From: Tetrahymena thermophila SB210
Taxonomy: Eukaryota; Ciliophora; Oligohymenophorea; Hymenostomatida; Tetrahymenidae
Assembly (NCBI RefSeq): GCF_000189635.1
Contig: NW_002476212.1
Coordinates: 682,001-746,000, forward strand
Direction of reading: 5' to 3'
Length of the DNA: 64,000 nt
Shown here: piece after piece, positions 12,507-25,575 of the stretch
How positions within the stretch are numbered: the first letter of the stretch is position 1
Layout of the letters: every line of letters starts with the position of its first letter
Notes under the pieces: generated by a model
The model's input: only the letters and a program-made list of their open reading frames with translations
Told to the model about the DNA's origin: nothing
The model's database searches: none
Program-made: the position numbers and the translations under genes

Positions 12507-14234
12507 ATGTCAGAAGAATAAGGTAAAGTAAAAGCTAAACAAAGTTAACTATAAAAGGAAGCTTAATAAAATATTATATAAAATAATTAGTGCATTTAGA
12601 TTTCGACGTGAATATTCCAGAAGTTCAAGTATTAATTAGAGAAATTAATATCAAAAATACTTATTTAGATATGTAAATAGGAAACATCTACATTAGATAA
12701 TGAATAGAATAAATTCTTAGAATAAAATATTTCTTTAGATCCAGAAAGCAAACAGTTTAAGGCATAAGCATAGGGATTAAGTTATGATCCTGAATCTCAA
12801 TAATTATCTAATAGTTAAGGTTAATCATAACCTTATGATTATGATAATGAACCTCCATTGTTAGAAGGTAAAAAAAAAGATAAATTTGAAAACAAATTCT
12901 TATGAGCTTAAAAAGAATGAATTTTTAAATTAAACATTAGTTAAAGAATGAATTTTTTATGAGCATTTTATTTGATTATTTCTGTTAAACATAATTTATG
13001 TTTGTAAAAAATAGATTTAGGAATTGATCTTAAGTTAATCAAAGAAAGAATTATTCAAGTATTTAAGTTTTAGTAAGGTAAAGCTTAGTTTCATGAAGAT
13101 CCAGATTTATGTGGTCCTCTTCTTCTTTGCTCATTGCTAGGATTTCTAATGATGCTAGTAAAAATATAAAAAATGAAACATATTATTGAATATTTACTAA
13201 ATATTTTGATAAAGATATAAAATTTTTAATAGGAACTTTTGAGTCGATAATATTTTTAATTATTAAAAAACAAATAGCATTTAGGCGAAAGCTTAAATTT
13301 TCTAAATTAAAAAAAATTTGTTAGCATTTATCAACTTCTCCTTAAGCCATTAATATTCAACAATAATATGAACACTATTTTTTTAATTTGAAAATTAAAA
13401 ATAATAAAATATTTTGTATGAAATCTATTTATTAGTCTGCTAAATTACAATTCGGTTATGTTTTTGGGTATGGAGTATTTGGGTCAATCATGCTATATCT
13501 TATTTTTAATTTGCTCTTATAAGAAGTAAATAGTTCTACTGAAATATTTATTGATTATTTAATTTTGGCTATTTATTTATAACAAACAGTATAAAAAAAT
13601 ACCTTTGTACACATTGATCAGTATATTAGGTTATTGTATCCTACCTATTATAGCATTAGCTTTATTCAACATAGTTCTAACATTGAAAAGGTAATTTTTT
13701 ATTTCATATCTATAAGTTTATATATTGTTTTTTCATAATTTTTAAATATGAATTAAAGCAAAAATAATAATAAATTCATTTTTTTAAAAAGCAAAAAAAT
13801 GAAATCAAAAAGTTTTCTTAAATTTTTAATCATTAAAAAAAGTACTAATTAAAAATATTAACAAAATAATACAAAAATATAAAATTTAAGAGTTAAATTT
13901 TTATTAAATAAAAATGAGTTTAATTTATCATAAAAAAAAAACATAAACAACAATCATAATTTTAAAATTTATTAATCGTTTTAAAATAAACATATTAATT
14001 ACTTAATATTTATATAGTGGATTTTTTGGGATATTGTTAGCCTTTATAAGTTCAGTAGGGTCTACATATCTTTCTATTCAACTGATTAATTAAGTGATAT
14101 TTATTAAATTTAGGCTTTTTTCTAATTACTTCTTTTGAAATTAATAGGGATTTGATCTATTTGAAAAGAAATACCTTATAGCTTATCCAACATTTTTATT
14201 TTATTCAACATTTGTACTTATTACAATTTTCTGA
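12507..14234 (+). CDS. YIPF5/Yip1-type Golgi-ER membrane protein (Yip1 domain)
   Basis: Yip1-family proteins are five-TM proteins that bind Rab GTPases and act in ER-Golgi vesicle transport. Firm exons: one ending at 12867, then 13015-13157, 13436-13525, 13590-13690, 14018-14093 and 14148-14234. Their phases fit and give the family sequence: PPLLEDLGIDLKLIKERI, DPDLCGPLLLCSLLGF, KLQFGYVFGYGVFGS, ISILGYCILPIIALALFN, GFFGILLAFISSVGSTYLS and EKKYLIAYPTFLFYS ending at TGA. Human YIPF5 shows the same order (LLEELGI, DLTGPILFC, KVQFGYVYG, LGYCLLPM, VAYP). The N-terminal 100 codons are Gln/Ser-rich and poorly conserved. There two splice models are open (a first intron from about 12523 or 12596; an intron near 12643-12690), so the start ATG at 12507 and the first exons are uncertain. 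Confidence 0.88.
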
Positions 14235-17200
14235 TTTAATAAAGTTCAGATGCTATAAATAAAATAAATATTTTAATAATTAAGTGATCTTAACAATAAT
14301 TACACAATAGAAGTAATTTAATATAAAATAAATTCCTATTAATATTTTATACTTTGTTTGTATATATCAAATTGAAATATTTAAATTAAAAAAAAATACT
14401 ATAAAAAATTTATGCCAAATAAATATCAAAGTAATCTTTATATAAATAAAATTTCAGCAATTAATAATTTATTAAAATGAATCTTTATTGTATATTATTT
14501 TTGTATATTCGAATTTTGTTTAAAAAAGAAAAATATTAAAAATTAAAACATTTAAAAATATTTTTTAGTTCATAAATTTAAAAAAGTAATTCAATAATCA
14601 TTAGAATAAACAGTATTTATAACCTATCTTAGTGTTATATAATTTTTCAATATTTAAAAAAAACATTTTTATATTCTAATTATTTAATTAAAATTAAATT
14701 TTGATTTTATTTGATTTTATTTTTGTGGTTTAAATTTTATTTAATGTATATCATCATTGATTAATATCTTAACCTCATTTTTCCAATACCTGAAATGTTT
14801 TTTAAAATCCTGCAATTTTTAACAAAAGTTTTTTTTTTCCCTGTGTTAATATATTTGAGAAATACAGTATTTTACTTTATTAGGCATTAAATTTTATTTA
14901 AATTATAGATAAGTTTTACCAAATCGAAATAAAAATAATTTAATGAGCCAAATTATAGAGAGTATCCTCTCATATGATAAATAGAAATCATCGAATAGAA
15001 AGAAAAGTTATAAATTGTATAAATTTATTTTTTCTTTTATTTGTGTTATTTATACCATGTGATTTATAACTTTAGTGTTAAATTTATATAACAAAAAGCA
15101 TGGATCGTTAATTCTTATAAGTCATAAAATAAATTTAAAAAATTTACATCTTCAATTTATTTATTTATTTTAGGTTTAATTTCTGGTTTTTGATCTCAAT
15201 CTATCAATTTTTTGGATTTTAATTTGATCTTATTATTTAATTTACAGTATTCAGGACAAATTTAAAATTTTACATTTCATTAAAATTAAATTGGAACACA
15301 AATAAATACTTTTATGTGGTTTAGAAAATTTATTGGTTTAAATTTTATTGAGTCTTTTTGATCTCAAATATTCATTTAATTAAAACAAATAAGATGTATA
15401 TTATTCATCAGAAACACGTTATTAAAATTAATTTGGTGGTTTATATTTACCATAAACGTTTAACCGAGCAGAATTATCAGAAATTATACTTTTAAAATTA
15501 AAAAAGTAAATGGAAACATCATGATTTAAGTTTTGTATGATCACATTGCATAGCTAAAATCTATGAAAAATAAATAGAATATTTTAAGTGATAAAAAAAT
15601 AGACATTGTAAAAAATATGTATATATTAATTTAATTACAATTTTTAATAAATTTATCGTCATATTAAATTTCTTTTTATAGAAGCTATCAAGCAATATTT
15701 TTAGGATAATTTTAATTAGTAAACCTAATTAATTATGATAATTACCACATATGAAGCTAAAATTGCAATTTTTTGGGATTTAACTCCAAGCTTATTGTTA
15801 AAAATAAATTTTATTTGATAAAAGAAAGAATATTGTTTAAAAAATGTTAATTTGATCTATTTATAATTAGAAAGTTCTGTAAATATTGTGAAAAATATGA
15901 AAGGTATTAAATATTTATTCGTAAAAATTATGTATATGATATTATAGTGTGTAATATATTTTAAAATAGAAGAGTTTCTATATCTAATAGTACAATCTAA
16001 AAATTCAAACAAAATTAAAAGTTTAATTTTAATTTCTGATGAAATACTTTACAAACTTATTAACTTACTTTAATTAAATTAAGGCAATTTAACAAGGGGT
16101 AAATAATGTCCATTCAGATAAACTTTTGTAGTTTTGTTAATTTGAAATATGATTTCTCCAGAAATAACTTTTAGAGATAATCTAATTAAATGACTTTATT
16201 TTAGCCTTTTTTGTTGTGGTTTTTCAAAATGGATAAAAAAACGTTAAGAGTTTTTTAGTTTAAATTTTAGCCAGAAATAAAAAATAAATTTCTTCAATTT
16301 AGTAAACTGCATAGTGGAACTTAGACTTGTATATATCAAGTAATAAAAATGATACATAGAATTGATATTTACTCAATAGAATTTGTAAGTTAAAAAGTGC
16401 ATTTTTACTTAATTAAAAGTGCGTCAAAGTATATTCGCTCAGTCATTAATTTTTTGTATTAAATATTTCCATGATTATAGTGTCAATTTTTAAAATAAGA
16501 TAATCACTCTTAATCTTCACAGCATCTCTACATAAAGGTCTTCTAATATAGTATTTTATTTTTGAAAAACTCAAGTAGATGAATTTTAGTGTAATTTTAT
16601 TTGAGGGATCATAGGCTTTATTAGGAGAATTTATGAAAGACATTCGTTTTGAATGGAAAAAGATATTGAAAACATTGAAAATTTGCTAAATATAGGTATT
16701 GACTAATTCTGGAGCAAGTAATATTTTATGATTGCATTGAAATAATAATAAAAAACATATACATAACATTAATTCTCTCTTAGCTACAACAAACTGTTTT
16801 TCAAGCATTTTAGGTATATTTTAAGTAAGATACTTTTAAAAATAACTGTTATAAATGAAGTACTTTTGTTTATAAGAGCGAAACGAAGGAGTTGAACAAA
16901 TAGTAAATTGATTAAGAAAATGCATTTGAAATTGATCTAAAATGCTCTCTTAAATTATAAAATATTAATAAAAATAAAAAAAATTGCAAATCAAAAACAG
17001 CCAAGAAAAAAATTAATAGAAACCTAAATAAAGTAAAAAGGGAATAAACACTAACAAAAAAACAAGGAAGGAACTAACTCTCTATCTAACAATAATAATA
17101 TATATTCTAATTTAATAAATCAAATAATTAATCCTTTTTATTGCAGATACTTAATTACCAATTAATAAGTAAATTAACTAAAATCAGCACTACTTCTAAC

Positions 17201-17471
17201 AAACAAATAATAATTAAATAATTACCCATTTTTTAAACCAAATAATTAATCAAAACGGATTTGCTACGCATTTAACATACTGATCTCATCATTAAAAAAT
17301 CAAAGACTTTTAACAAAAAATATAGGATACATATTGATTACTTGTAAAAGCACCTGCACATAAATTGATAACTACTACCAAATTAATAATTATTATATTA
17401 TTAAATACCAAAAAAATTAATAAAACCATATTCAATTAATAAAAACTACCTGCAATTAATATTGATACAAC
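14235..17471. other. Intergenic, about 3.2 kb
   Basis: No gene recognised. Between about 14700 and 15500 short T-rich phrases recur, such as GTGGTTTAAATTTTATT and TTTTTGATCTCAA, suggesting decayed repeats; I could not define a unit. A 65-codon minus frame at 16446-16643 has no support beyond being open. Confidence 0.5.
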
Positions 17472-19509
17472 ATGAGCTAGTAACATTTTAAAAGTGCAAA
17501 ACGTCTTCAGGGTTTTGAAAATAAACGTGTTTAAGACATTTTCACTCCTCTTGCGAACGAAACTAAGTCAATCAACTTGGGACAAGGCTTTCCAAACTGG
17601 GCTCCTCCAAGCTTTTTCTAGGATTCTATTTCAAAGTATGTTTAAGAGTCTAGCCATTAGTACACTCGTGCATACGGACACTAAAAATTGATTAACGCTA
17701 TTGCTAATTTCTATTCACCACTCTTTAACAGAGAAATTGATCCTTTAACTAATGTTTTAGTTTCAAATGGCGGTATTGCTTGTCTTTGCAATGCCTTTTT
17801 AGGTATGGTAGATCCAGGTGATGAGGTTATTTTAATAGAACCCTCTTTTGATTGCTATCGTGCCTAAATAATGATGTCTGGAGGTATTGTGCGCTCTGTT
17901 CCTCTTGAGCCTAAAGGCAAAGTAACTAAAAACGATTTAGTTAGACGTGGTCTTGATGATTTAAAATACTCTTAATAAGATGAATGGGATATTGATTGGG
18001 ACTTGCTTGAAAGATCTTTTAATGAGAACACAAAAGCCATTCTTTTAAACAGCCCCCATAATCCAACAGGAAAGATTTTCTCTTAACAAGAGCTTGAAAG
18101 ATTTGCCGAAATCATCAAGAAATACGATCGTGTTGTTGTTATTTGGGACGGTGTTTACGAAGCACATGCTTATGATAAATACGAACCTTTATAGATACCA
18201 AGAATAGCTAATATTCCTGGTATGTGGGAGAGAACAATCTCTGTGAGCTCTGCAGGAAAGCTCTTTTCTGCAACTGGAGTACGCATTGGATGGGCAGTAA
18301 TATTTTTTTTTATTTTTCAATGCTTTTTCAAAGCAAAAAATACAATATTTTGTTACCCATTTTTATTCTACTTTGACAATTTTGAAATAATTGAATCATA
18401 AATTCAAAAAAAGTAGAAAAAGATAACAAAAATGCCATTTTTTATTAATTGTCTTTATAAGTGATTTATGCATTAAGATAGATGATTCATTCGTCAGACT
18501 TGCTTTTTCTCTTTTTTATTATTGCGCTCTTCTTTCTTGAATTATAAACAAAGTGCGCTCTTACCCCTTACGCTTCTTTTTAATTTTTTAGCTGACGTAA
18601 TCATCAAAAATTTTAAATAATTTAATCATCAAATTAAGTTTTGATAAGAAAAAAGGAAATAACTTATACAATAAATCAGTAAGAAAAAATAATCAAATTA
18701 ATAAATAAATGAAGTTTTTGCATAACTGATACAAACAAACCAACAAAAAGAGCAATTAATTACTTTTTTATTCATTTATTCATAATATTTTTTTTTGAAA
18801 ATAGTAGAATTTAAAAATCTTCTTTTGTTTTACCCACAAAGACTTTGATTTGATTTTTTTAATAAAATTTTATTATTTCGCCAATTAAATTTATTTATTT
18901 ATTCAATAGATCGGTCCTGAGCATTTAATCAAATGTACTGCTGCATTCCATTAATACAACGGATTTTGTATTTATGGACCCTTATAAGAAGCTATTGCAG
19001 ACACACTGGAATAATCCTTAAAGGGTGATTATTTCTAAGAATTTAACAAGAAGCTCAAAGAAGGTCGAACTAGACTCGTTAAAGAATTGATAAGTTCCCC
19101 TATTAATTTTAATATTTATATCCCTGAGGGTGGTTGCAGTGTTTTGGCTGACATTTCTAATATTGAAGTACCTTAGGCTTACTACACAAATCCAGAGTCG
19201 AATCGCCCTTATACCAAAGATTGGGCCTTCTGTCTTTGGCTTTGTAAAGAAAAGGGTGTTGTTGCTCTGCCATGCTCTGCCTTTTATTCAAAATAATATG
19301 CCCATATTGGTTAAAATTTAGTAAGAATTGCTTTTTGCAAGACAGAGGAAACCCTTATCGAAGCTGGAAAAAGAATAGGATCAACCTTACATAAAACAAA
19401 TTCAAATTAATTGCATAATTCATAAACTAAAATTGAAAATAAAATTCAGCATCATAACAAATAAAAAGATCAATAAGAACTTATTTAAGAAAAAAGGATT
19501 TCCGTTTGA
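17472..19509 (+). CDS. Kynurenine--oxoglutarate / glutamine transaminase K type aminotransferase (PLP), 474 aa
   Basis: Fold-type I PLP aminotransferase of the KAT I/III (cysteine-S-conjugate beta-lyase) family. It moves an amino group from kynurenine, glutamine or aromatic/sulfur amino acids to a keto acid. Exons: 17472-18296 (275 codons) and 18910-19509 (200 codons). Motifs: INLGQGFPNWAPP (substrate loop), QYTRAYGH, NSPHNPTGK, then WDGVYEAHAYD with the PLP-contacting Asp226 and Tyr229, and SSAGKLFSATGVRIGW, where Lys263 should form the Schiff base. After the intron comes IGPEHLIKCTAAFHQYNG. The family's usual D-E-V-Y is D-G-V-Y here. The last 45 or so residues are a Gln/Lys/His-rich extension not usual in the family. 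The 613-bp intron is among the longest in the window. The start fits family N-termini; no targeting peptide is evident. Confidence 0.93.
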
Positions 19510-22500
19510 AAAGTAAATCCATCCAAAAAAGTATTTAATAGGGTAGCTATCCATTTATTTACATTTCAAATATGGTTTATAAGTAAACTAATCAAGTAAT
19601 TTGAAATTTCTTTCTTGAAAGTAATTGAACTGATATAGATAGTTAATTAAATAATGAGACACTTTAATCATACAAATTTTAAATAAAACCTTAATTAAAA
19701 AATAAACTTTCATTCATTCATTATTCTTCCGTTTTTCTTAAAGTCGTCATATAATAATTGCTTTCATTTTTTGATAATGATGTATTAAAATTTTGTATTA
19801 ACAATTGTCATCTGTCGCTTCCCATAAATCTCATCACCAATAAATAAAAAATAATCAATAAGTAACCATTAAATGTGATTATTTAATAATACACTTAATA
19901 ATATTCTTATATATAAAAATTATACGTATTATTTTTGTTTTTTGTATAAATTTTCTAATTCACTTCTAATAAACCATCACATTTTCTTACACAATATTCT
20001 TTACTATGCTCATTTAAAGTCTTTATCCTTGCTAATTAATATATAAAAGTAGTTTTGAAAATAGTGTTGTTAAACAAAACAGACAGATTTGAGGAATATA
20101 CAAAATCTTATTTAAATTATATATTTTTTTGCCACTTAATATAATTATTTTAAGTAGCCAAAAATATTATTAATGCTTCATTTTTTTTGTTGTTTATGAA
20201 AATGTAAATTTAATAATAAAATTTTGTGAAAATTAGATTTAATCTTATTACAAATTTTCTTTGATTTACATACATTTTATCATTCATTTTGTAAAATTTA
20301 AAAACACTTGTTTATTAATTTATATTAAAATTAGTTTTATTTTTCTTAAAATTTTAAAATTTAATATCATAAAATTCTATTTTATTAATCGGAAAGGATT
20401 GTAAAGATTAATATTTTCATATCTTTAAGATTTTTTTGATTTCATTTTATAAAAAATTAGCTAAAAACATAAACAAAAAAATACTTTAGAAACATACCTC
20501 TGGTGTATATCATGAAAGAGATCTAGAAATTTAGAATATAATTTGGCAATACCTACACTTGTACAAGACAATTATTAAATAATTAGTTATTTTTCACAGA
20601 TTTTATACTAAACCTATTAATAAATGACTGATTATGAGCAAATGAGTATTATTTACCTCAGCAATAGACAAATTGTTAATTATTAAGATTAATATGTAAA
20701 AAATAATTAATACATATTTTGAAATTACGTCTTAGAAAAGTGTATTTATTTAATTAAAAAATTCATTAAAAACCCCGAATTATGAATCAAAAATAATCTT
20801 AATTCTTTATACTAGCAAATTAATTAATTCAAATTCTATTAAAAAATTATTTTTAAATAAAATAAAATTATTTAATAAAATTTACTTAAATAACTTTACA
20901 AATAATTTCTATTTTTAAGATAGCTGATTTGAAATTATTTTTTTATAAACTAATAAGATATTGTAAACAGCTAACTAACTTATACTAATTAAATAATTAA
21001 TTCATTCTTATTACAACTTAGATTTAATATTTTGAAGAGATAAAAGACAAAAAATATGTTATCTCAAGCAAATACAAGTGAGAAAAATACTTTATCAAAA
21101 AATAAATCTTAATATAAAGGCTATTAATTATTTTATTTAAAAATAGTTTTTAATAAAATACAAAACAATTTTATTTAAAAAATAGTTAAAAATAATTAAT
21201 AAAACCTAATACTTTACAATAAATAAATTCATATAATAAACCTTTTTCATTTTTAATTAAAATCATTTTTTTATTTGTTAAAAAAATAAAAAGAGCCAAT
21301 AAAATAAACCATAATATACAAATAAAATAAAGCTCATATTTATTTTGATTGTTATCTAAACTAATTAAAGCAATAAATAGTTATCAGTTCTTAATTCTAA
21401 TTTATTTAACTTTTTTTATTTAATATTAACTAATAAAATATATTATAATTTATGTTTAATTTCATGAATATAAATGTAAAATATATTTTTTTATCTATTT
21501 TTTGAATTTTTTTGTATTGATATATTTATATAAGGTGAATGAATAAAATATTAAAATTAATAGTGATTTATTTTTTAAATATCTTAATTAAGATAAAAAT
21601 TAAAAACATCTGCTTTAAATTTACTTTCATAAGATAAGTGTATATTATAATACCTGATATATAAAATCAAATAAAACAATCAAAGAATAATTATTATTTT
21701 AAAGTCAGTAAAAACTAACTAAATAAAATTGTAGACTTTAATTATCATTTATTTTTTTAGCAATATTTAATAAGAGTTTAAAAAAGCTACTTTTAATAAT
21801 TTTAAAAATCTAATTTTGAAAGGTATTTACCAAATTATCCTTTACTCTGACTTTGAGCTTATATTTAATATTTATAAATAAAAATTAAAAAGAAATAACT
21901 TTGAAAGAAAAATAAATTTGCTAAGAAAAATTTACTATAAAAAGTATAAGGGAATAAGTTTGGTAAATGTAATTATTTCTCAAAATAACATAGGTAAATC
22001 TTAATCTTGAAAATTATAATACCTCAAGTTGACGTTTAACTCGATAAATAATTTAATTTTAACAAATAAATATGAATGTCAAAAATCTATAATTTAGTAA
22101 CACTAAAGTTTTTTTATAAAACAAACTTAAAGCAATAAAGTAGGTCCTCTTTGGTAATTGATGAGGCTAATTAAAAATGGAATAAAATACATATTATTGA
22201 GCTAAATTTCTGATAATGCCCATATTATACACACTCCACGTCATTTTTTTATTAGGATTATGAAATGAAAAAAATTCCTCCAAGGTGTGTGTACTCCATA
22301 AAATTAGCTTCGTTTTTATAATTAAAATAATTTTAATTTATTTCTTTAAAATGAAAAGAAAAAATAATAAATTAATTTGTAAAATGATAATTAACAAATA
22401 AACATAATCTTATAGTTTAGTTTTAATTAAATATTATGGATTTATTTAAATATTAATAAATAAGTTATATTATTTAAATATATATATATAAGTGATTAAA

Positions 22501-25311
22501 GATTTGCTCTAAAATTTCATTTAATTTTAATAAACATCATAATTATTTTTATTGAAAATGATACATTGATAGCTTTTATCATTTTTATTTCTTAAAAGGT
22601 AAGAAAATTTTATATTAATAATAAATTTTAAAATATTAAATTAAAAATTATAAATAAATTAAATTCTAAATCACTTTTTTCTAGTTGAATATTCTGTTTC
22701 TAAAATTAAAATACCTTCATTTTAATTTGAATTAGTTGAGTATTTATTTTTATAAAATGATTTCTAAAAATTTATTTATAGATTTTATTTAAATTAATGT
22801 ATTTATTAAAAACTAATTTAGTAAAAATTTATATTTAAAAAATTATTAAATTTTAAACAATTTATCAAATATAAAAATTCTTTATAAATTTTAAATTAAA
22901 TTTTTATAAATTTAAAACTAAATTTTTATAAATTTAAAACTAAATTTTTTATAAATTTTAAATAACAATTCCTTTTTAACAAAAACTATTATTGTAAATT
23001 TGTGTCATAGATAAAATAAAATTTAGTGAACTTTTAATATTTATAAAACAATCCTATTAAACTTAATTTATTGTTAATTTCTCTTAAGCCAAAAAATTGA
23101 CTTTGAAATATGAAGCTGAAATAAATTTATTTGTTAAGAAGAAGAAAGTAGAAAGAATAATAATTTGTTTTTTTTTTAAAAACCTTTTAATTTAAGTTAA
23201 ATGAAATATTTATTTTTTTTTTTCTAAGTTTATATTTATTTATGTTAGTTAAATCAAAAATATAATTTAATACTTTAATGTTAGATTTTTGGCAGTTAAA
23301 ATTGAGTTCATATTAATAAAATAAGATGTTTTAAATTAAATTCATTGAACATTTTAATCTTAAAAATGTTTGATATATAAAAAAATTGATATATTTGAAA
23401 AATGTTTTATTTTTTTAAACTAAATCTTATTGAATATTTATATCAATAAATTTTTATAGTTAGCTATCAAGATTTTTAAAACCTATTTTTTGCAATATTA
23501 AAGATAAATTTAACTAAAAAAACATTAATAAATCTGTATAAAATAGATTTATATAAATTTCTATCACAAAACTAAATAAAAAATAGAAAATAATTTTGTA
23601 TTATAAATTAATATTATAACAATTAGAATCAAATGTAAAATCAATCTATTTATAGTGATTAATTGTATTTTACAAAATGTATTAGGTAAAAATTTAGAAT
23701 TTAAAATAAATCCTATTATTGAAGGAATAACCTACTATTGTATTTTTGCAACAAATGTAAAGATTTAATTATTATATTTATTATAAAATAATCAAATTAT
23801 AAAGCTTATCAAATAAATAATTCTTTTATTAATTATTTAAATTATAAGAAAGTATTTAATCACTGAAAAAGAAGAATATTAATTTGTTGCTGATCATATT
23901 TTTTATTATAAATTAGATTTTTATTTATTAATCATTATCTTTCATTATTTTCCACATAATTAAAAATGTTACTCTCAATGAAATAATTATTATTAACAAT
24001 TTTAATAAATATTATATAAGAATTCATTCGAAATTATTTCTTACCTAAAATTAATTAATTATATTTGTTAAAATAACAAACTAATGCTATAAATAGACAC
24101 AAATTAAATCTAATTATTTATAATTATCAAGACAATCAATCAATAATTCAGAGTATGTATTTATAATATAAAGGGGGAAAGACTACTATTTATATATTTT
24201 ACCTAAATTTTATATATTAAGTATAAATAAAAATACAAAATTTTTTGGTGTTATAAAAAATAGTCAAATCCCACTGCTAAAATTTTAATAATATTCAAAT
24301 GCTTAAAATTAAAAAGCTCTAAATATATAAAGTTAGTTTTATATAATTATAGAATAAATTTATTCAGATTTCATTTAATATTTGAAGTTAAAAATAATAT
24401 TTCTAGCAATATTTTTATATTTTTTGTTTCTGAAATTGTTAGTTCTAAAAATAGTTTATGTTCTATCAAATCAAGGAAATTTGAAAGATATTATTTTTTG
24501 TATAAAAAAATATGTAATTTATTCTTTTACTTAATAACAGATAATTAGAAATTTTCTGATTTAGAAAAGAAATTTCAAATTTTAATTTATGATATTTATT
24601 ACGCTATATTCATCACAAAAATCTTGATTATATAACTAATTTTAATTTTAATAATAATAAAAATTAAATTTCTCTCTATCTATCTATCTTGAAAGAATTG
24701 ACTTAAAAAATATATAAATAATATTTTGATTCTAAATTGCTCCTAGAACCTAACAGATACTCTCAAAAATAAATTAGTTTTATAATAGAAACTTTGTCAT
24801 ATAAAGTGTCTTTATTTCAATCTTTAAATTATAATAAATAAAAAGGTTGTAGTTTAATTTGGTACAGCATGCATAGTAATAGTAGATTTAATACTAATTT
24901 TAGTAAACCTAAATTTAGTCTGTCTTTGAAAATGAGTAATTAAATACATTTGTTAACGCAATAATAACATAAAATACAAGTGTTAAATAAAATTCTTTAT
25001 ATAGGTAGTAGTAAAGTAGTTTGGTTTTGTTGTATAGATTGTTTTTTATATTTTTGAAATAGAGATATTTATTTTTAATTTGTTTATGTTCATTTATTTA
25101 TTTTTTTTTTGTTAAAAATTGTCATTGGCATTTCAAGCGCAAATCGTTCATTTATTCATAATTTGAATTTTTAATTTTTCCATAAGAAAATAGATATTTT
25201 TATATTATTTTCTTAATTTCTATTAGAAATAAGAAAATGTGCTCCTACACATATATTTATTATCATTCTCTGAGGAAAAATTAGAAATTTTTTAGACATT
25301 CTGATTATCTT
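19510..25311. other. Gene-poor stretch, about 5.8 kb
   Basis: The longest gap in the window. I see no conserved protein, no tRNA A/B boxes and no long frame with coding composition. Local features: a 22-bp tandem repeat near 22881-22970, a GT/AC-rich island near 22140-22310 and a CTAT repeat near 24676-24691. It may hold promoters, untranslated RNA or nothing functional. Confidence 0.5.
22881..22970. repeat. Short tandem repeat, unit about 22 bp
   Basis: The phrase TAAATTTTTATAAATTTAAA recurs about four times with small variations, in intergenic DNA. Confidence 0.7.
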
Positions 25312-25575
25312 TCAATTAAGGTAATTGGTCTTAACAAAAGGTGTTCTTTCGAAAGGTTACGTGTAAGTGTTAAATTTAAAATGACCTGAGCCATTGTTAT
25401 TTCCATTATTAAGAAATTAGGAATTGTCATATTTAGTTTAATTGGTTGTGTTTTCTGAACTAATCATCATATTAATGGCAGGAGTAACAAAGTTTCTACC
25501 ACTTCCACAGTTAATACTAGACATAGAGCTCATTCTTAAAGTTGCAGACTTCAAAGTGTTAGCGATTGTGCTCAT
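25312..25575 (-). CDS. Small hypothetical protein, 87 aa
   Basis: An ATG-to-TGA frame that I do not recognise. The translation starts MSTIANTLKSATLRMSSM, is rich in Ser, Asn and Thr, and ends PFERTPFVKTNYLN. It uses TAA and TAG as sense codons. The segment is clearly less AT-rich than several kilobases on either side, and its codon choices (AAC, GCC, ACC, GGA) resemble the real genes here; that is the main argument for coding. There is no membrane segment and no known domain. It stands alone in a gene-poor stretch. An unspliced or partial gene is possible, since extra exons could be hidden by introns. Confidence 0.5.

Noticed and set aside
14700..15500. Possible decayed transposon from recurring T-rich phrases
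   Set aside because: No unit boundaries, inverted ends or coding remnant could be defined, so it stays as low-complexity intergenic DNA.
16446..16643. Minus-strand 65-codon ORF
   Set aside because: Composition is typical of random AT-rich DNA, with no domain and no nearby exon that extends it.
17494..17691. Plus-strand 65-codon ORF starting MQNVFRVLK
   Set aside because: It is a shifted frame of the aminotransferase first exon.
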